Source of the DNA: Cochlodiniinecator piscidefendens
GTDB lineage: Bacteria; Pseudomonadota; Alphaproteobacteria; Rhodobacterales; Rhodobacteraceae
Length of the DNA: 64,000 bases
Assembly: GCF_011326755.1 (NCBI RefSeq)
Contig: NZ_JAAOIE010000001.1
Coordinates: 274,344 to 338,343 of the forward strand
Direction: 5' to 3'
Of this stretch, positions 1-9,071 are shown one piece after another. Position numbers and translations under genes: made by a program. The notes under the pieces were generated by a model. The model worked only from the letters and a program-made list of their open reading frames with translations. It was not told the origin of the DNA and ran no database searches. Numbering within the stretch: the stretch's first letter is position 1; each line of letters begins with the position of its first letter.

Positions 1-434
1 AGGTACACATATCCAGCAATCAGAAGGATCTGAATAAGCCCCGATCCCAACAGAACTGATAACATATCCAAAAACATTAACCCGATCGCAAAGATCCGCA
101 ACCAGCTGTCCGCGAGCAACAATTCGATAAACTGGCCTTTTCCACCAAAGAACCGACCAACCACCGCAATAGCGAACGACATTGTAACGGACAAATAAGC
201 AGTCGACAGCAGCAGTACAAAGGGGGAAGGCAATAAAATGATGTTGCCATTCCCGTCATAGGCTGGAGGTGATACGAATTCCTGTACAAAGCCCAAAACC
301 GTGGTTGCCACGATCACTGCTGCAGCGAACAGCCAAACCGTTTGGTCATTTAGACCTAAGTTCAAAAGCCGCCGCATCCCGTTTTTGGGGTCGCGCACGG
401 ACTCTGTAGCAAGAGGAAGCAGCAGGTTCAGCAT
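1..434 (-). CDS. YIP1-family membrane protein, partial (runs off the left edge)
   Basis: The reading frame enters from position 434 and stays open to the window edge, so the C-terminus is missing. The product begins MLNLLLPLATESVRDPK and then shows several hydrophobic segments, as expected for a YIP1-domain integral membrane protein. It is the last visible gene of the SUF operon and follows another small membrane gene by about 20 bp, so the two are probably co-translated. Roseobacters often carry paired YIP1-type genes next to sufD. The function there is unknown. The start is uncertain because the frame is also open upstream of the ATG, and the Shine-Dalgarno sequence is weak. Confidence 0.7.
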   Translation of the reverse strand, partial: MLNLLLPLATESVRDPKNGMRRLLNLGLNDQTVWLFAAAVIVATTVLGFVQEFVSPPAYDGNGNIILLPSPFVLLLSTAYLSVTMSFAIAVVGRFFGGKGQFIELLLADSWLRIFAIGLMFLDMLSVLLGSGLIQILLIAGYVY

Positions 435-453
435 AACAAAGTTCCGGTATACA

Positions 454-942
454 TTATTGCGAAGCTTCGGCAGCCCGCATTGAGTTGAACCACAGGTAAC
501 CAAAGAGAACCGCCGTCGCAATATTAACCAGCGACAAGGCCGGACTTTGTCCGGTAAAGGCCTCAGTTAAACCGCGCAAAAGCATCATCGGCGTAATTGC
601 AAGCAGGGACCAAAACAAAGCTAAACGTGACCTAAGCCATGTGCCGTTGCCTGAAAAAACCATTGCAACCAAACGACTAACCGCCGCTATGCCGTAGAAC
701 ATCAAAGGGGCCATAATCGTTGCCCCTAACAATGCCCCACCCGCAAGTGCCGCGAAACCACCCTCATTTGGATCAAGATGGTTTTGACGTGCCAAAGCAG
801 GCAAAGACGCGACGAAAAAGACAAAGCAAGCAATCATGACATAAGCCAATGCGCGCTCTTCTCCGATACCGGATTGAAGCTGACGGGCCATCACCGCCCT
901 AGGGCGGCGATAACTTTCGACAATGTCCGTCGTGACGGCCAC
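454..942 (-). CDS. YIP1-family integral membrane protein
   Basis: A 162-residue protein with about four hydrophobic segments (roughly residues 32-52, 60-88, 105-123 and 133-150) and a short polar N-terminus. It begins one base after the sufD stop codon, so it belongs to the SUF operon. The pattern matches the YIP1-like proteins seen in roseobacter SUF clusters. No catalytic motif is visible. A role in membrane association of Fe-S assembly is possible, but this rests only on position in the operon. Confidence 0.7.
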   Translation of the reverse strand: MAVTTDIVESYRRPRAVMARQLQSGIGEERALAYVMIACFVFFVASLPALARQNHLDPNEGGFAALAGGALLGATIMAPLMFYGIAAVSRLVAMVFSGNGTWLRSRLALFWSLLAITPMMLLRGLTEAFTGQSPALSLVNIATAVLFGYLWFNSMRAAEASQ

Positions 943-943
943 G

Positions 944-2233
944 TCAGTCGCGATGGCGTTTCAGCCATCCCTCTAAACGATCACGAATATCATCTGCGAT
1001 TTCACTGTCATCGATTTCTTCAATCGCTTCAGCCAAAAAGGCAAGCACAAGTAGACCTTGGGCTTCGTTCGCCGGAACGCCCCGCGATTGCAGATAAAAC
1101 AACGACTCTTCGTCTATGGCACCTGTTGTTGAGCCGTGAGAACAGGCGACATCATCAGCGTAGATTTCCAGCTCAGGTTTTGCGAGGAACTGACTGTCAT
1201 CATCCAACAAAAGCGCCTGACTGATCTGATAGCCATCTGTTTTCTGGGCGTCTGGCTTGACCAGAATTTTGCCCTGGAAAACGCCAGTTGCGCCGTTCCG
1301 TAGAACCTTTTTAAAGACCTGACGGCTTTCGCAATTTACGGCATCATGAGTGATAAAGACCGTGTCATCATGGTGAAAATCGCCGTCGCCCATCGCGGCA
1401 CCCGCGACATGCGCTTGCGCGTCATCGCCGGTCAGTTCCAGAACAACTTCATTCCGGGTCAGGACACCGTTGGCGGTCAACGTAAAGCTCTTAAAAACGC
1501 TTTCAGTCCCAAGGCGGCCAAATAAATGGGTCGCCGCCCGACGTTCGTGATCGCGGCCTTGTGCTCGAATATGATGGAAAGACGCGTTATCGGCGACTTC
1601 TACTTCCATAACTTTATTGAACCGCGCTGCGGCCGGTCCATTTTCTAGAACTGTCAGCTCTGCGCCACTTTCAACCTTAATGACATGATGTAGTGTAGCA
1701 TCCGAAGTTGTTGATTTATGAAGGTAAATCAACGATACGGGTTTTTCGACCTTTGCGGTTGCCCGGATCACGATTCCGTCTTCGGCATAAGCGGTATTAA
1801 GCGCGGCCAACGGGCGTTCAACCGGAACCTGACCGTTGGTTTCTAACACGCCATAGATGTCTTTTGCCCAGTGGATGTCTGTCTGCCCTGCATCAGCAAG
1901 ACGTTCAATCGAGACACCCGCCAGCGTCAAATCATCTGAGGCATCCGCATCAAACACTCCATCCACAAACACGATTTTCAACCGATCAATCGCGTCAAAA
2001 ACTGGTGCCTCATCCGTCACATCAAACACAGCGGCCTGTGGCGTATCGGTTTGAACCAATGTGTCTGGCCGAGTGAATTTCCAATATTCATCGCGACGCC
2101 CCGGCATGCCCATAGCGCGTAGGCGCGTTTGTGCATCCGCGCGGCTGGCTGAAATCCAACCACCGTCTTCAGGCAACGTCAACCCAGACAACCGGGCTTC
2201 TGTCGCATCCATTTTTGCTTGTGATAGCGCCAT
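944..2233 (-). CDS. sufD: Fe-S cluster assembly protein SufD
   Basis: A 429-residue SufBD-fold protein. With SufB and SufC it forms the cytoplasmic SufBC2D scaffold on which Fe-S clusters are built. The C-terminal half has the family's conserved stretch (the ADDVACSHGSTTG motif with a Cys-Ser-His, then LFYLQSRGVP), which places it in SufD rather than SufB. Its ATG overlaps the sufC stop at 2233, indicating translational coupling. It is somewhat divergent in the N-terminal 150 residues, which is usual for alphaproteobacterial SufD. Confidence 0.95.
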   Translation of the reverse strand: MALSQAKMDATEARLSGLTLPEDGGWISASRADAQTRLRAMGMPGRRDEYWKFTRPDTLVQTDTPQAAVFDVTDEAPVFDAIDRLKIVFVDGVFDADASDDLTLAGVSIERLADAGQTDIHWAKDIYGVLETNGQVPVERPLAALNTAYAEDGIVIRATAKVEKPVSLIYLHKSTTSDATLHHVIKVESGAELTVLENGPAAARFNKVMEVEVADNASFHHIRAQGRDHERRAATHLFGRLGTESVFKSFTLTANGVLTRNEVVLELTGDDAQAHVAGAAMGDGDFHHDDTVFITHDAVNCESRQVFKKVLRNGATGVFQGKILVKPDAQKTDGYQISQALLLDDDSQFLAKPELEIYADDVACSHGSTTGAIDEESLFYLQSRGVPANEAQGLLVLAFLAEAIEEIDDSEIADDIRDRLEGWLKRHRD

Positions 2234-2985
2234 TACGCAATCTCCGCCAGAATATCGGCGTAACCGTTGTGTTCAACTTCAAGCGCCAATTCAGGGCCAC
2301 CAGATTTAATGATACGGCCATTCGCCATGATATGAACAACGTCAGGTTTGATGTGGTCCAATAGGCGTTGGTAGTGTGTGATCACGAGGAAGGAACGACC
2401 TTCATCGCGCAGTGCATTTACACCCTCAGACACCAATTTCATCGCATCGACATCTAGGCCAGAGTCGGTTTCATCTAGGATGCACATTTTTGGCTCAAGC
2501 ATCGCCATTTGCAAAATCTCGTTGCGCTTTTTCTCACCGCCGGAAAAGCCAACATTCACAGGGCGTTTCAGCATATCAGCGTCGATTTTTAGCGTTTTCG
2601 CTTTTGCGCGCACAACTTTCAAAAACTCACCGGCAGACATTTCGTCTTCGCCACGCGCTTTGCGTTGGGCGTTTACCGCAGTCCGCAAGAACGTCATGTT
2701 GCCAACGCCAGGGATTTCAACTGGGTACTGAAACGCGAGGAAAAGACCAGCTGCTGCACGTTCTTCAGGATCCATATCGAGCAGATCAACACCGTTCAAT
2801 TCGGCAGAACCTTCGGTAACTTCGTAACCATCACGGCCAGAAAGCACATAAGAAGTCGTTGATTTACCTGACCCATTTGGCCCCATAATTGCGTGGACTT
2901 CGCCAGCACCAATAGACAGATTAACGCCTTTTAGGATTTGCTTGTCTTCTTCAAGTTTGACGTGTAAGTTTTTGATCTCAAGCAT
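2233..2985 (-). CDS. sufC: Fe-S cluster assembly ATPase SufC
   Basis: A 250-residue ABC-type ATPase, the usual SufC length. Walker A GPNGSGKST lies near residues 35-43 with Lys41, the signature motif GFSGGEKKRNEI near 147-158, and Walker B CILDETDSGLD follows. The ETDSGLD form is typical of SufC. It drives conformational change of the SufB-SufD pair during cluster assembly. It overlaps the preceding small membrane gene by 8 bases and the sufD start by one base, so it is part of a tight operon. Confidence 0.97.
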   Translation of the reverse strand: MLEIKNLHVKLEEDKQILKGVNLSIGAGEVHAIMGPNGSGKSTTSYVLSGRDGYEVTEGSAELNGVDLLDMDPEERAAAGLFLAFQYPVEIPGVGNMTFLRTAVNAQRKARGEDEMSAGEFLKVVRAKAKTLKIDADMLKRPVNVGFSGGEKKRNEILQMAMLEPKMCILDETDSGLDVDAMKLVSEGVNALRDEGRSFLVITHYQRLLDHIKPDVVHIMANGRIIKSGGPELALEVEHNGYADILAEIA

Positions 2986-3304
2986 TTTCGTTCGCCTTCA
3001 TCCGCGCCAATTGACGCTCAGTTTCCTCAATACGAAGTGCGCGTTCCTCAAACAGTCGCGCTTGCTCCGCCTTCATTCTCTTTTCCGTCATGCGTCGATA
3101 AATCGACGCGCTCACCGGAACGCCAACAAGCAATCCGGCGAGAATTTTTGGCAACCACCCCAATGGCGGAATAAACACGCCCAGAGCAATATATACGATA
3201 AGCCCAAGAACCACGCCTGCAGGTACTGCAACCCGCCCCACATCCAGATGGCTGGGGTTTTTTAGTTGCAGCATGACGCCTTCTTCTAGGGAGTTACCGC
3301 TCAT
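2978..3304 (-). CDS. small membrane protein with charged C-terminal coiled coil
   Basis: I do not recognise this 108-residue protein. It has two hydrophobic segments (about residues 24-43 and 48-66) followed by a highly charged, probably helical tail rich in Arg, Glu and Lys. I chose the ATG at 3304 (MSGNSLEEGV), which sits two bases after the stop of the upstream small gene. A longer frame to 3439 runs through that gene and is unlikely. It lies inside the SUF operon between the YbjQ pair and sufC, as related small genes do in other roseobacters. Confidence 0.6.
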   Translation of the reverse strand: MSGNSLEEGVMLQLKNPSHLDVGRVAVPAGVVLGLIVYIALGVFIPPLGWLPKILAGLLVGVPVSASIYRRMTEKRMKAEQARLFEERALRIEETERQLARMKANENA

Positions 3305-3306
3305 TC

Positions 3307-3492
3307 TTAACCACGCCTCCGCAGCACGAATTGTGCAAAAAGGCTTCCTAAAAAGCCGGACGTCCCCGCCCCAGCCAAAAGGAATGTTATGCTCATCTCC
3401 GGCAGGATTTTGTTTAGAAAAATCGCAAAGACCGCACAAAACGACCCAGTCAGCACTGCCGACAAAACTGATATGCGCGACTTAACTGACAT
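3307..3492 (-). CDS. small hydrophobic protein in the SUF operon
   Basis: A 61-residue protein with two predicted transmembrane segments (about 8-27 and 34-55) and an Arg-rich end (LRRRG). Its ATG overlaps the stop of the YbjQ gene at 3492, and its stop lies two bases before the next ATG, so translation of the three genes is coupled. I do not recognise a family. Conserved placement between sufB and sufC in related genomes would support a real gene. Confidence is moderate because the protein is short. Confidence 0.55.
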   Translation of the reverse strand: MSVKSRISVLSAVLTGSFCAVFAIFLNKILPEMSITFLLAGAGTSGFLGSLFAQFVLRRRG

Positions 3493-3806
3493 TACTGAAC
3501 CGTGACCGCAGTGCCTGATGCAGACACCATCAACATAGATTGCCCGACAACTTCGTAATCAAGATCAACCCCAACAACCGCATTAGCACCCATGGCAACA
3601 GCACGCTCTTCGAGCTCACGAAGCGCCGTATCACGTGCATCTTGTAGTTTGCTTTCATATGCGCCGGAACGTCCACCAACGATATCAGTTATGGAAGCAA
3701 ACACATCACGCACAACATTCGCGCCCATAATGGCCTCACCCACGGCGATACCATGGTATGTTTTGATCGATTTTCCTTCGATGGAAGGTGTTGTTGTAAT
3801 GATCAT
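3492..3806 (-). CDS. YbjQ-family (UPF0145) protein
   Basis: A 104-residue protein of the YbjQ/UPF0145 family, recognised by the N-terminal [20 protein letters not shown], the central [17 protein letters not shown] and the [15 protein letters not shown] motif. The family forms small oligomeric beta-sandwich proteins. A heavy-metal-binding role has been proposed but not settled. The start at 3806 is set by the family N-terminus, and a longer frame to 3899 would run into sufB. It follows sufB by about 10 bases, as in many alphaproteobacterial SUF operons. Confidence 0.85.
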   Translation of the reverse strand: MIITTTPSIEGKSIKTYHGIAVGEAIMGANVVRDVFASITDIVGGRSGAYESKLQDARDTALRELEERAVAMGANAVVGVDLDYEVVGQSMLMVSASGTAVTVQ

Positions 3807-3816
3807 ATTTAACCTC

Positions 3817-5340
3817 TTATCCCACTGAACCTTCGAGGGAAATCGCCACAAGCGCTTGCGCTTCCAACGCAAATTCCATCGGCAGCGCTTGAAGCACATC
3901 TTTCACGAAACCATTGACAACGAGCGCCACAGCCTCTTCTTCGCCCATGCCACGTTGACGGCAATAGAACAGCTGTTCATCGTCAACCTTGGATGTGGTT
4001 GCCTCGTGTTCAACGCGTGATGAGTTATTCTTCACCTCGATATAGGGCACCGTGTGCGCGCCGCATTTATCCCCGATCAAAAGGCTATCACACTGGGTGT
4101 AATTGCGGCTTTCTTTGGCTTTGGGATGCATGGACACAAGACCACGGTAGGTGTTTTGCGCTTTACCCGCGCTGATCCCTTTGGACACGATACGTGATTT
4201 GGTTTTCTTACCCAAATGCACCATCTTTGTACCAGTATCGGCCTGCTGCATATTGTTGGCAATCGCGATTGAGTAAAATTCACCTTGGCTTTCGTCACCG
4301 CGCAGGATGCAAGACGGGTATTTCCATGTCACTGCAGAACCGGTTTCCACCTGTGTCCACATGATTTTGGCGCGATCCCCACGGCAATCTGCACGTTTGG
4401 TCACAAAGTTATAAATCCCACCAACGCCGTTTTCATCACCGGGATACCAGTTCTGAACGGTTGAATATTTCACCTCAGCGTCTTCTTCGATGATGATCTC
4501 AACCACAGCAGCGTGCAACTGCGCGACATCGCGTTGCGGCGCGGTACAGCCCTCAAGGTAGCTTACGTAGGAACCTTTGTCGGCGATGATCAGGGTGCGC
4601 TCAAACTGGCCAGTGTTTTCGGCATTGATACGGAAATAGGTCGACAGCTCCATCGGGCAACGCACGCCGGGTGGCACATACACAAATGAACCATCTGAAA
4701 ACACGGCAGAGTTCAATGTTGCATAATAGTTATCCGAAACCGGAACCACGGTGCCAAGGTATTTTTTGACAAGATCAGGGTATTCGCGGATCGCCTCTGA
4801 AATCGAACAGAAAATGACGCCGGCCTTTTTCAATTCTTCCTGAAACGTGGTGCCCACTGAAACGGAGTCAAAGACAGCGTCGACCGCAACTTTGCGCCCT
4901 TCAGCAGGAACATCTTCAGCGCCTTCAACACCAGCCAAAATTAGCTGTTCTTTCAGCGGGATACCCAATTTTTCGTAGGTTGCCAGCAATTTTGGATCGA
5001 CTTCATCCAAAGACTTTGGCTTTTCTTCCATGCTTTTTGGACGTGCGTAGTAGTAGATATCTTGGAAATCGATCTTTGGGTATGTCACCATCGCCCATGT
5101 CGGTTCTTCGATTTGGGTCCAGCGTTCAAATGCCGCCAAGCGCCATTCTGTCATCCATTTAGGTTCGTCATTTTTGCCGGAAATCAAACGAACGATATCT
5201 GGATTTACACCTTTTGGGGCATATTCCATTTCGATCTCTGTTTCCCAACCGTATTTGTATTTGCCTGCCATAGCCTGCACAGCATCGACCGTTTCCTGAT
5301 CAACACCTTCTTTTACGTCTACATCGTCAAAAGCGGCCAT
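3817..5340 (-). CDS. sufB: Fe-S cluster assembly protein SufB
   Basis: A SufB protein of 507 residues from the chosen start. It is the cluster-building subunit of SufBC2D in the cytoplasm. Family landmarks include [15 protein letters not shown] near the N-terminus, the [18 protein letters not shown] block, [10 protein letters not shown], and the C-terminal conserved segment [26 protein letters not shown] prefer the ATG at 5340 ([15 protein letters not shown]), which matches related proteins. An upstream ATG at 5385 that overlaps the cysteine desulfurase stop is possible and would add 15 residues. Confidence 0.95.
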   Translation of the reverse strand: MAAFDDVDVKEGVDQETVDAVQAMAGKYKYGWETEIEMEYAPKGVNPDIVRLISGKNDEPKWMTEWRLAAFERWTQIEEPTWAMVTYPKIDFQDIYYYARPKSMEEKPKSLDEVDPKLLATYEKLGIPLKEQLILAGVEGAEDVPAEGRKVAVDAVFDSVSVGTTFQEELKKAGVIFCSISEAIREYPDLVKKYLGTVVPVSDNYYATLNSAVFSDGSFVYVPPGVRCPMELSTYFRINAENTGQFERTLIIADKGSYVSYLEGCTAPQRDVAQLHAAVVEIIIEEDAEVKYSTVQNWYPGDENGVGGIYNFVTKRADCRGDRAKIMWTQVETGSAVTWKYPSCILRGDESQGEFYSIAIANNMQQADTGTKMVHLGKKTKSRIVSKGISAGKAQNTYRGLVSMHPKAKESRNYTQCDSLLIGDKCGAHTVPYIEVKNNSSRVEHEATTSKVDDEQLFYCRQRGMGEEEAVALVVNGFVKDVLQALPMEFALEAQALVAISLEGSVG

Positions 5341-5381
5341 TTCATTTCCATTCTTATTATCAACACCATAGATGGCGTTGC

Positions 5382-6425
5382 TCACGCATTACGCGCTTTA
5401 AATTTGTTGTACTGCTTGCCCCAAGCTTCGGCAAATCGCAGAACGTCGTCTTCTGTTGTATCAAGCCCTAGAGAAACGCGGATCGCACTGCTGGCGACAT
5501 CGTCATTGTATCCCATGGCCTTTAGAACGCGGCTGGCTTTCACCTTGCCCGACGAACAAGCTGATCCAGCAGAAACTGCAAAACCAGCGAGGTCCATCTG
5601 CATCACCTGCGTTTCACCCTTCCATCCCGGAACAGCAAAACATGAGGTATTAGGCAATCGCACCGCATCTTTCCCGACAAAAATAGTATCTTTTGCAGAT
5701 TCTTCCAGCGCTTTTTCTAGAATGTTTCTAAGTTTCTCAACTTCGACCCATTTTCCATCCGCTAAATCCCGCTCTGCAGCCGCAGCCGCGCCGCCAAAAC
5801 CGGCGATCCCAATGGTATTTTCAGTTCCAGACCGGCGGCCCATTTCTTGCCCCCCGCCTTTGATCTGCGCAGCGACATCTAAACCGCGCCGCAAAACCAA
5901 TGCACCGATCCCTTTAGGGCCGCCAAGTTTATGTGCGGAAATAAGCGCCATATCTGCTCCACACCAGTTAAAGGCAAACGGGACTTTGCCAAAACTTTGT
6001 GTAGCGTCAACGACGGCCAATCCATCGGGTAGCCTTTGAATAATACCAGTTTCGCTGTTTGCGCTTTGCAACACGGTTTCAGAAGGGGTTTCGACCGAAA
6101 CCGCGCCATTGCCATCAACATTCAAACAAGCGTCAATCCAAGCCACGATTGCGTCGTGCTCTACATCTGCCCCAACAAAGTTGCGTCCAGACAGCGCAAG
6201 CGCCGCACCCTCTGTCGATCCTGATACAAAAACGATATCAGCACCATCTGCACCAAAAGCTGCTGAAATTTGCGAACGCGCCTTTTCGATCAGCGACTTG
6301 GCTGCCCGGCCTTCTGAATGAACACTGGACGGGTTTCCGCAAACGTCCATTGCAGACATCATCGCCACACGGGCTTCGTCCCGCAAAGGTGCGGTTGCAT
6401 TCCAATCCAAATAGCTTCGCTTCAT
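5382..6425 (-). CDS. cysteine desulfurase (NifS/IscS class)
   Basis: A 347-residue class V aminotransferase-fold enzyme that takes sulfur from L-cysteine for Fe-S assembly. The PLP-binding lysine is Lys166 in [10 protein letters not shown], and the catalytic persulfide cysteine is Cys290 in [10 protein letters not shown]. It is shorter than E. coli IscS (about 404), as is usual for the desulfurase between iscR and sufB in Rhodobacterales. It overlaps iscR by four bases (ATGA) and the alternative sufB start by four. SufS and SufE are not in the window and could lie further left. Confidence 0.92.
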   Translation of the reverse strand: MKRSYLDWNATAPLRDEARVAMMSAMDVCGNPSSVHSEGRAAKSLIEKARSQISAAFGADGADIVFVSGSTEGAALALSGRNFVGADVEHDAIVAWIDACLNVDGNGAVSVETPSETVLQSANSETGIIQRLPDGLAVVDATQSFGKVPFAFNWCGADMALISAHKLGGPKGIGALVLRRGLDVAAQIKGGGQEMGRRSGTENTIGIAGFGGAAAAAERDLADGKWVEVEKLRNILEKALEESAKDTIFVGKDAVRLPNTSCFAVPGWKGETQVMQMDLAGFAVSAGSACSSGKVKASRVLKAMGYNDDVASSAIRVSLGLDTTEDDVLRFAEAWGKQYNKFKARNA

Positions 6426-6883
6426 CCTTCATCGACCACTTCGAAAATAGAAGGGATCGCCGGACAAGGCGTGAGTTCGTTTTTAACGACATCAGACAGT
6501 CGGGTCTGGTGCAAAAACACATAAACCTGCGCTGACAACCCTTCCCACAATCTATTGGTCAACGATTGCGCACGCGAACCAGAAATAGCACCCGAGGCCC
6601 CTGCCCCTGTATGCATTGCAGAAACAGTTTCATCGACCGCCCCCAACACATCCACGACACGAATTTCAGACGCAGAACGCGCCAAACGATATCCACCACC
6701 GGGGCCGCGCACCGATTCGACCAGTTCCGCCCGACGCAATTTGACGAACAATTGCTCTAGGTATGGCAATGAAATATCCTGGCGTTTTGAAATTTCCGAA
6801 AGCGAAATCAGGTTTTCTTTGGGCTGTAAGGCTAAATCCGCAAGCGCCACCATCGCATAGCGGCCTTTTGTCGACAGTTTCAT
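6422..6883 (-). CDS. iscR: Rrf2-family regulator IscR (lacks the three cysteine ligands)
   Basis: A 153-residue Rrf2-family winged-helix repressor, opening MKLSTKGRYAMVALADLAL with the glycine-rich wing RGPGGGYRLA near residues 59-68. It heads the SUF operon and is the expected regulator of Fe-S genes. The E. coli-type ligands (Cys92, Cys98, Cys104) are absent. The equivalent stretch is HTGAGASGAISGSRAQSL, and the only cysteine is Cys140 in LTPCPAIPS. This fits the unusual single-cysteine IscR described from Rhodobacter. It probably autoregulates. An iron box lies about 75 bp upstream. Confidence 0.93.
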   Translation of the reverse strand: MKLSTKGRYAMVALADLALQPKENLISLSEISKRQDISLPYLEQLFVKLRRAELVESVRGPGGGYRLARSASEIRVVDVLGAVDETVSAMHTGAGASGAISGSRAQSLTNRLWEGLSAQVYVFLHQTRLSDVVKNELTPCPAIPSIFEVVDEG

Positions 6884-6959
6884 CGCTTAATCCTTGAAAT
6901 GGTTGACGGGGACGCAGTAGACACTTACTTCCCTTTTACCTGCACGGCAATCGCCGTAT

Positions 6960-6974
6960 TTAGAATTATTCTAA
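6960..6974 (-). promoter_or_regulatory. Irr-type iron control element upstream of iscR-suf
   Basis: A perfect 15-bp palindrome, TTAGAA-TTA-TTCTAA, in the gap between iscR (start 6883) and the divergent hydrolase gene (start 7031). It has the form of the iron control element bound by Irr in Rhizobiales and Rhodobacterales. Position favours control of the SUF operon, though the divergent gene could also be affected. A short hairpin (ACGGC/GCCGT, 6944-6957) lies next to it. Seen in sequence; the regulator is inferred. Confidence 0.7.
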
Positions 6975-7030
6975 TAAGCTTGAGTGAATTCGTCAACAAA
7001 TTCACCGCTGACACAAGAATGGGACACAGA

Positions 7031-7684
7031 ATGCCCGAAGTTATCTTCCCGGGACCGGAAGGCCGTCTTGAAGGACGCTACCACCCACAAAAACAAAAAG
7101 ATGCGCCAATCGCGATCATCTTGCACCCCCATCCACAGTTTGGTGGAACAATGAACAACCGTGTAGTTTACAACCTACACTATAAGTTCTTTGACATGGG
7201 CTTTACCGTGCTTCGGTTCAATTTCCGCGGTGTTGGACGTTCACAAGGTGAATATGACCAAGGTGTCGGTGAATTGTCGGATGCAGCTTCTGCGCTGGAT
7301 TATCTGCAATCAATGAATCCCAACGCGAAACATTGCTGGGTTGCTGGCTTTAGTTTCGGTGCGTGGATCGGGATGCAACTGCTGATGCGTCGCCCTGAAA
7401 TCACAGGTTTCGTGAGCGTTTCCCCCCCGGCGAATATGTATGACTTTAGCTTCTTGGCGCCATGCCCCAGCTCTGGTCTTATCATCAACGGAACCAATGA
7501 CCGTGTCGCGCCGCCGGCTGATACTGTCACCTTGGTTGATAAATTGCATGAACAAAAGGGTATTACGATCACCCACCAACAAGTCGAAGGTGCGGGTCAC
7601 TTCTTTGAAGATCCACATATGGACACTTTGTTGGGCAGTACAGATGAATACGTGCGTCGCCGTTTGACTGAAACATCTCGGTAA
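7031..7684 (+). CDS. alpha/beta hydrolase, small dienelactone-hydrolase-like
   Basis: A 217-residue cytoplasmic alpha/beta hydrolase. The N-terminus MPEVIFPGPEGRLEGRY leads to HPHPQFGGTMNN, the oxyanion region seen in this family. The nucleophile is the Ser of GFSFGAWIG, Asp lies in NGTNDRVAPP, and the catalytic His is in GAGHFFED. The substrate is unknown. I chose the ATG at 7031, since a frame to 6899 would run across the iscR promoter and iron box. It starts a three-gene operon with the next small gene (5-bp gap) and the HD protein. Confidence 0.82.
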   Translation: MPEVIFPGPEGRLEGRYHPQKQKDAPIAIILHPHPQFGGTMNNRVVYNLHYKFFDMGFTVLRFNFRGVGRSQGEYDQGVGELSDAASALDYLQSMNPNAKHCWVAGFSFGAWIGMQLLMRRPEITGFVSVSPPANMYDFSFLAPCPSSGLIINGTNDRVAPPADTVTLVDKLHEQKGITITHQQVEGAGHFFEDPHMDTLLGSTDEYVRRRLTETSR

Positions 7685-7689
7685 ACCCG

Positions 7690-7941
7690 ATGAGTGCATT
7701 AGAAGACCTTGCTGATGCCCTTGCGAAAGACGTTCTAGAAGCTGAGCGCAAGCTCAAGATAGATCGTCTTTCGGAAGACATCGCTAAAATCATTGCAGAA
7801 AGCTCTACCACTTTGGAAGAGAACTTTATGACCTATGTACGTGTTCGGCGGGCAGAAGTGCGCGGGCGGAAATTTCTGGCAGAACGTGTAAAATCCGCCA
7901 TTGAAGAACACAAAGCTGCGCAACAAAAGGCAGATAAATGA
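7690..7941 (+). CDS. conserved small helical protein
   Basis: An 83-residue, highly charged protein, predicted to be entirely alpha-helical (MSALEDLADALAKDVLEAER, then IAKIIAESS and a Lys/Arg/Glu-rich end). I do not recognise a named family. It begins 5 bp after the hydrolase stop and overlaps the HD-domain gene by four bases (ATGA), so it is translated as part of that operon. Base and codon use match the neighbours. Function unknown. Confidence 0.65.
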   Translation: MSALEDLADALAKDVLEAERKLKIDRLSEDIAKIIAESSTTLEENFMTYVRVRRAEVRGRKFLAERVKSAIEEHKAAQQKADK

Positions 7942-8516
7942 CCGAAAATCTTGAACAGCAATTTGCCTTCCTTCAAGAAATCGACAAACTAAAACAGATT
8001 ACGCGGGCTACCGAAATTACAGGCGGGTCGCGTAAAGAAAACTCAGGCGAACACAGTTGGCATATTGCAATGTATGCCCTGATTTTGGCAGAGCACGCTG
8101 CCCCTGACGTTGACATAAATCGCGTCATCAAAATGCTTTTGATCCACGACCTTGTTGAGATTGACGCAGGCGATGTGCCGATACACCAGCAAATCGACGT
8201 TGAAGCGCATGAAGCCAAGGAACGCGCCGCGGCTAAACGTATTTTTGGCATGCTCCCGCAGGATCAGGCAGAAGCCCTACATGATCTTTGGACCGAATTT
8301 GAAGCCAGCGTAACACCCGACGCCATTTTCGCGAAGTCCATAGATCGCGTACAACCTGTCCTTTTAAACATCGCCAATGGCGGCGGGTCGTGGACAGATT
8401 ACAACGTTACTTTAGAACAACTGGAACACCGCGTGGGACAAAAGGTCGCCAGAGGATCGAGATCCATCTGGCAGTTTGTTCGACAGAAAGCTGTGCAGTT
8501 TTTCGAAACTGTTTAG
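7938..8516 (+). CDS. HD-domain phosphohydrolase (YfbR/HDDC2-like)
   Basis: A 192-residue HD-domain protein. The metal ligands are His39 (in SGEHSWHIA), His70-Asp71 (LLIHDLVEID) and Asp136 (AKSIDRVQP). The order and spacing match the YfbR/HDDC2 group, which hydrolyses 5'-deoxynucleotides, so a nucleotide-pool cleaning role is likely. The substrate here is an inference. It overlaps the preceding small gene by four bases. Its stop overlaps the stop region of the converging membrane gene by four bases. Confidence 0.85.
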   Translation: MTENLEQQFAFLQEIDKLKQITRATEITGGSRKENSGEHSWHIAMYALILAEHAAPDVDINRVIKMLLIHDLVEIDAGDVPIHQQIDVEAHEAKERAAAKRIFGMLPQDQAEALHDLWTEFEASVTPDAIFAKSIDRVQPVLLNIANGGGSWTDYNVTLEQLEHRVGQKVARGSRSIWQFVRQKAVQFFETV

Positions 8517-8833
8517 ATTTCGTGATTTTGCGGCCATTCGTGATTAACACGCAAATCCCGCATCAGCAGATATGCGGCAAACCCCATTCCGGGCCCGCAA
8601 ACCAAACTCGATAGTGCAATCTGCCCCCAATATTGGATATTGCGGCGCCGTGCATCCATAAAGCTCCACGCTAAAAACAATAGCTCCAAAAAAGCCGTAT
8701 TAACAATTAGATAGATAAGCCCAGTTGCCAGAATTGTTTCTCTAGAATTTACCTGCGCTCCGATTAATACGTATATGGCGATCAACCACGCAACAAAAAA
8801 AACTGCACCAAGTGCAATGTATAAAGCCCGCAT
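8513..8833 (-). CDS. small membrane protein, DUF2834-like
   Basis: A 106-residue protein with three hydrophobic segments (about residues 5-26, 36-58 and 68-90) and the motif SFMDARRRNIQYWG between the second and third. The pattern resembles DUF2834 membrane proteins, but I am not certain. It converges on the HD-domain gene with a 4-base overlap and stands alone otherwise. No function can be assigned. Confidence 0.55.
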   Translation of the reverse strand: MRALYIALGAVFFVAWLIAIYVLIGAQVNSRETILATGLIYLIVNTAFLELLFLAWSFMDARRRNIQYWGQIALSSLVCGPGMGFAAYLLMRDLRVNHEWPQNHEI

Positions 8834-8902
8834 AAAAAAAGTCCCAAAACAGTAGAAGTAAGTAATAAATTGAGTTTGGCAAAAAGTTGGACTCTATTCA
8901 AG

Positions 8903-8925
8903 TTGACCAAATAGGCAATTGACCA
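8903..8925. repeat. direct repeat TTGACCA upstream of icd
   Basis: Two copies of TTGACCA start at 8903 and 8919, a 16-bp period, within the 238-bp gap between the small membrane gene and icd. The gap holds no other gene that I can see. The repeat could be a regulator site or part of a promoter, since TTGACC is a good -35 sequence. Only the repeat itself is certain. Confidence 0.3.
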
Positions 8926-9071
8926 CGTTGATTGGTGTTCCAAATCCTAATTTTTCACGGGCAGTTTTGATAAAATGACTTCGTATACATTTGCATACTT
9001 TCTTTTCATTCCTGCATTTCTACGTTAGAACACTCGAGAAAATTGATTCACTTTTGCAAAAAGGACGCCCT

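Noticed and set aside
5062-6039. A 325-codon open frame on the plus strand
   Set aside because: It lies opposite sufB and the cysteine desulfurase gene, which are strongly conserved, and the translation has no recognisable protein features.
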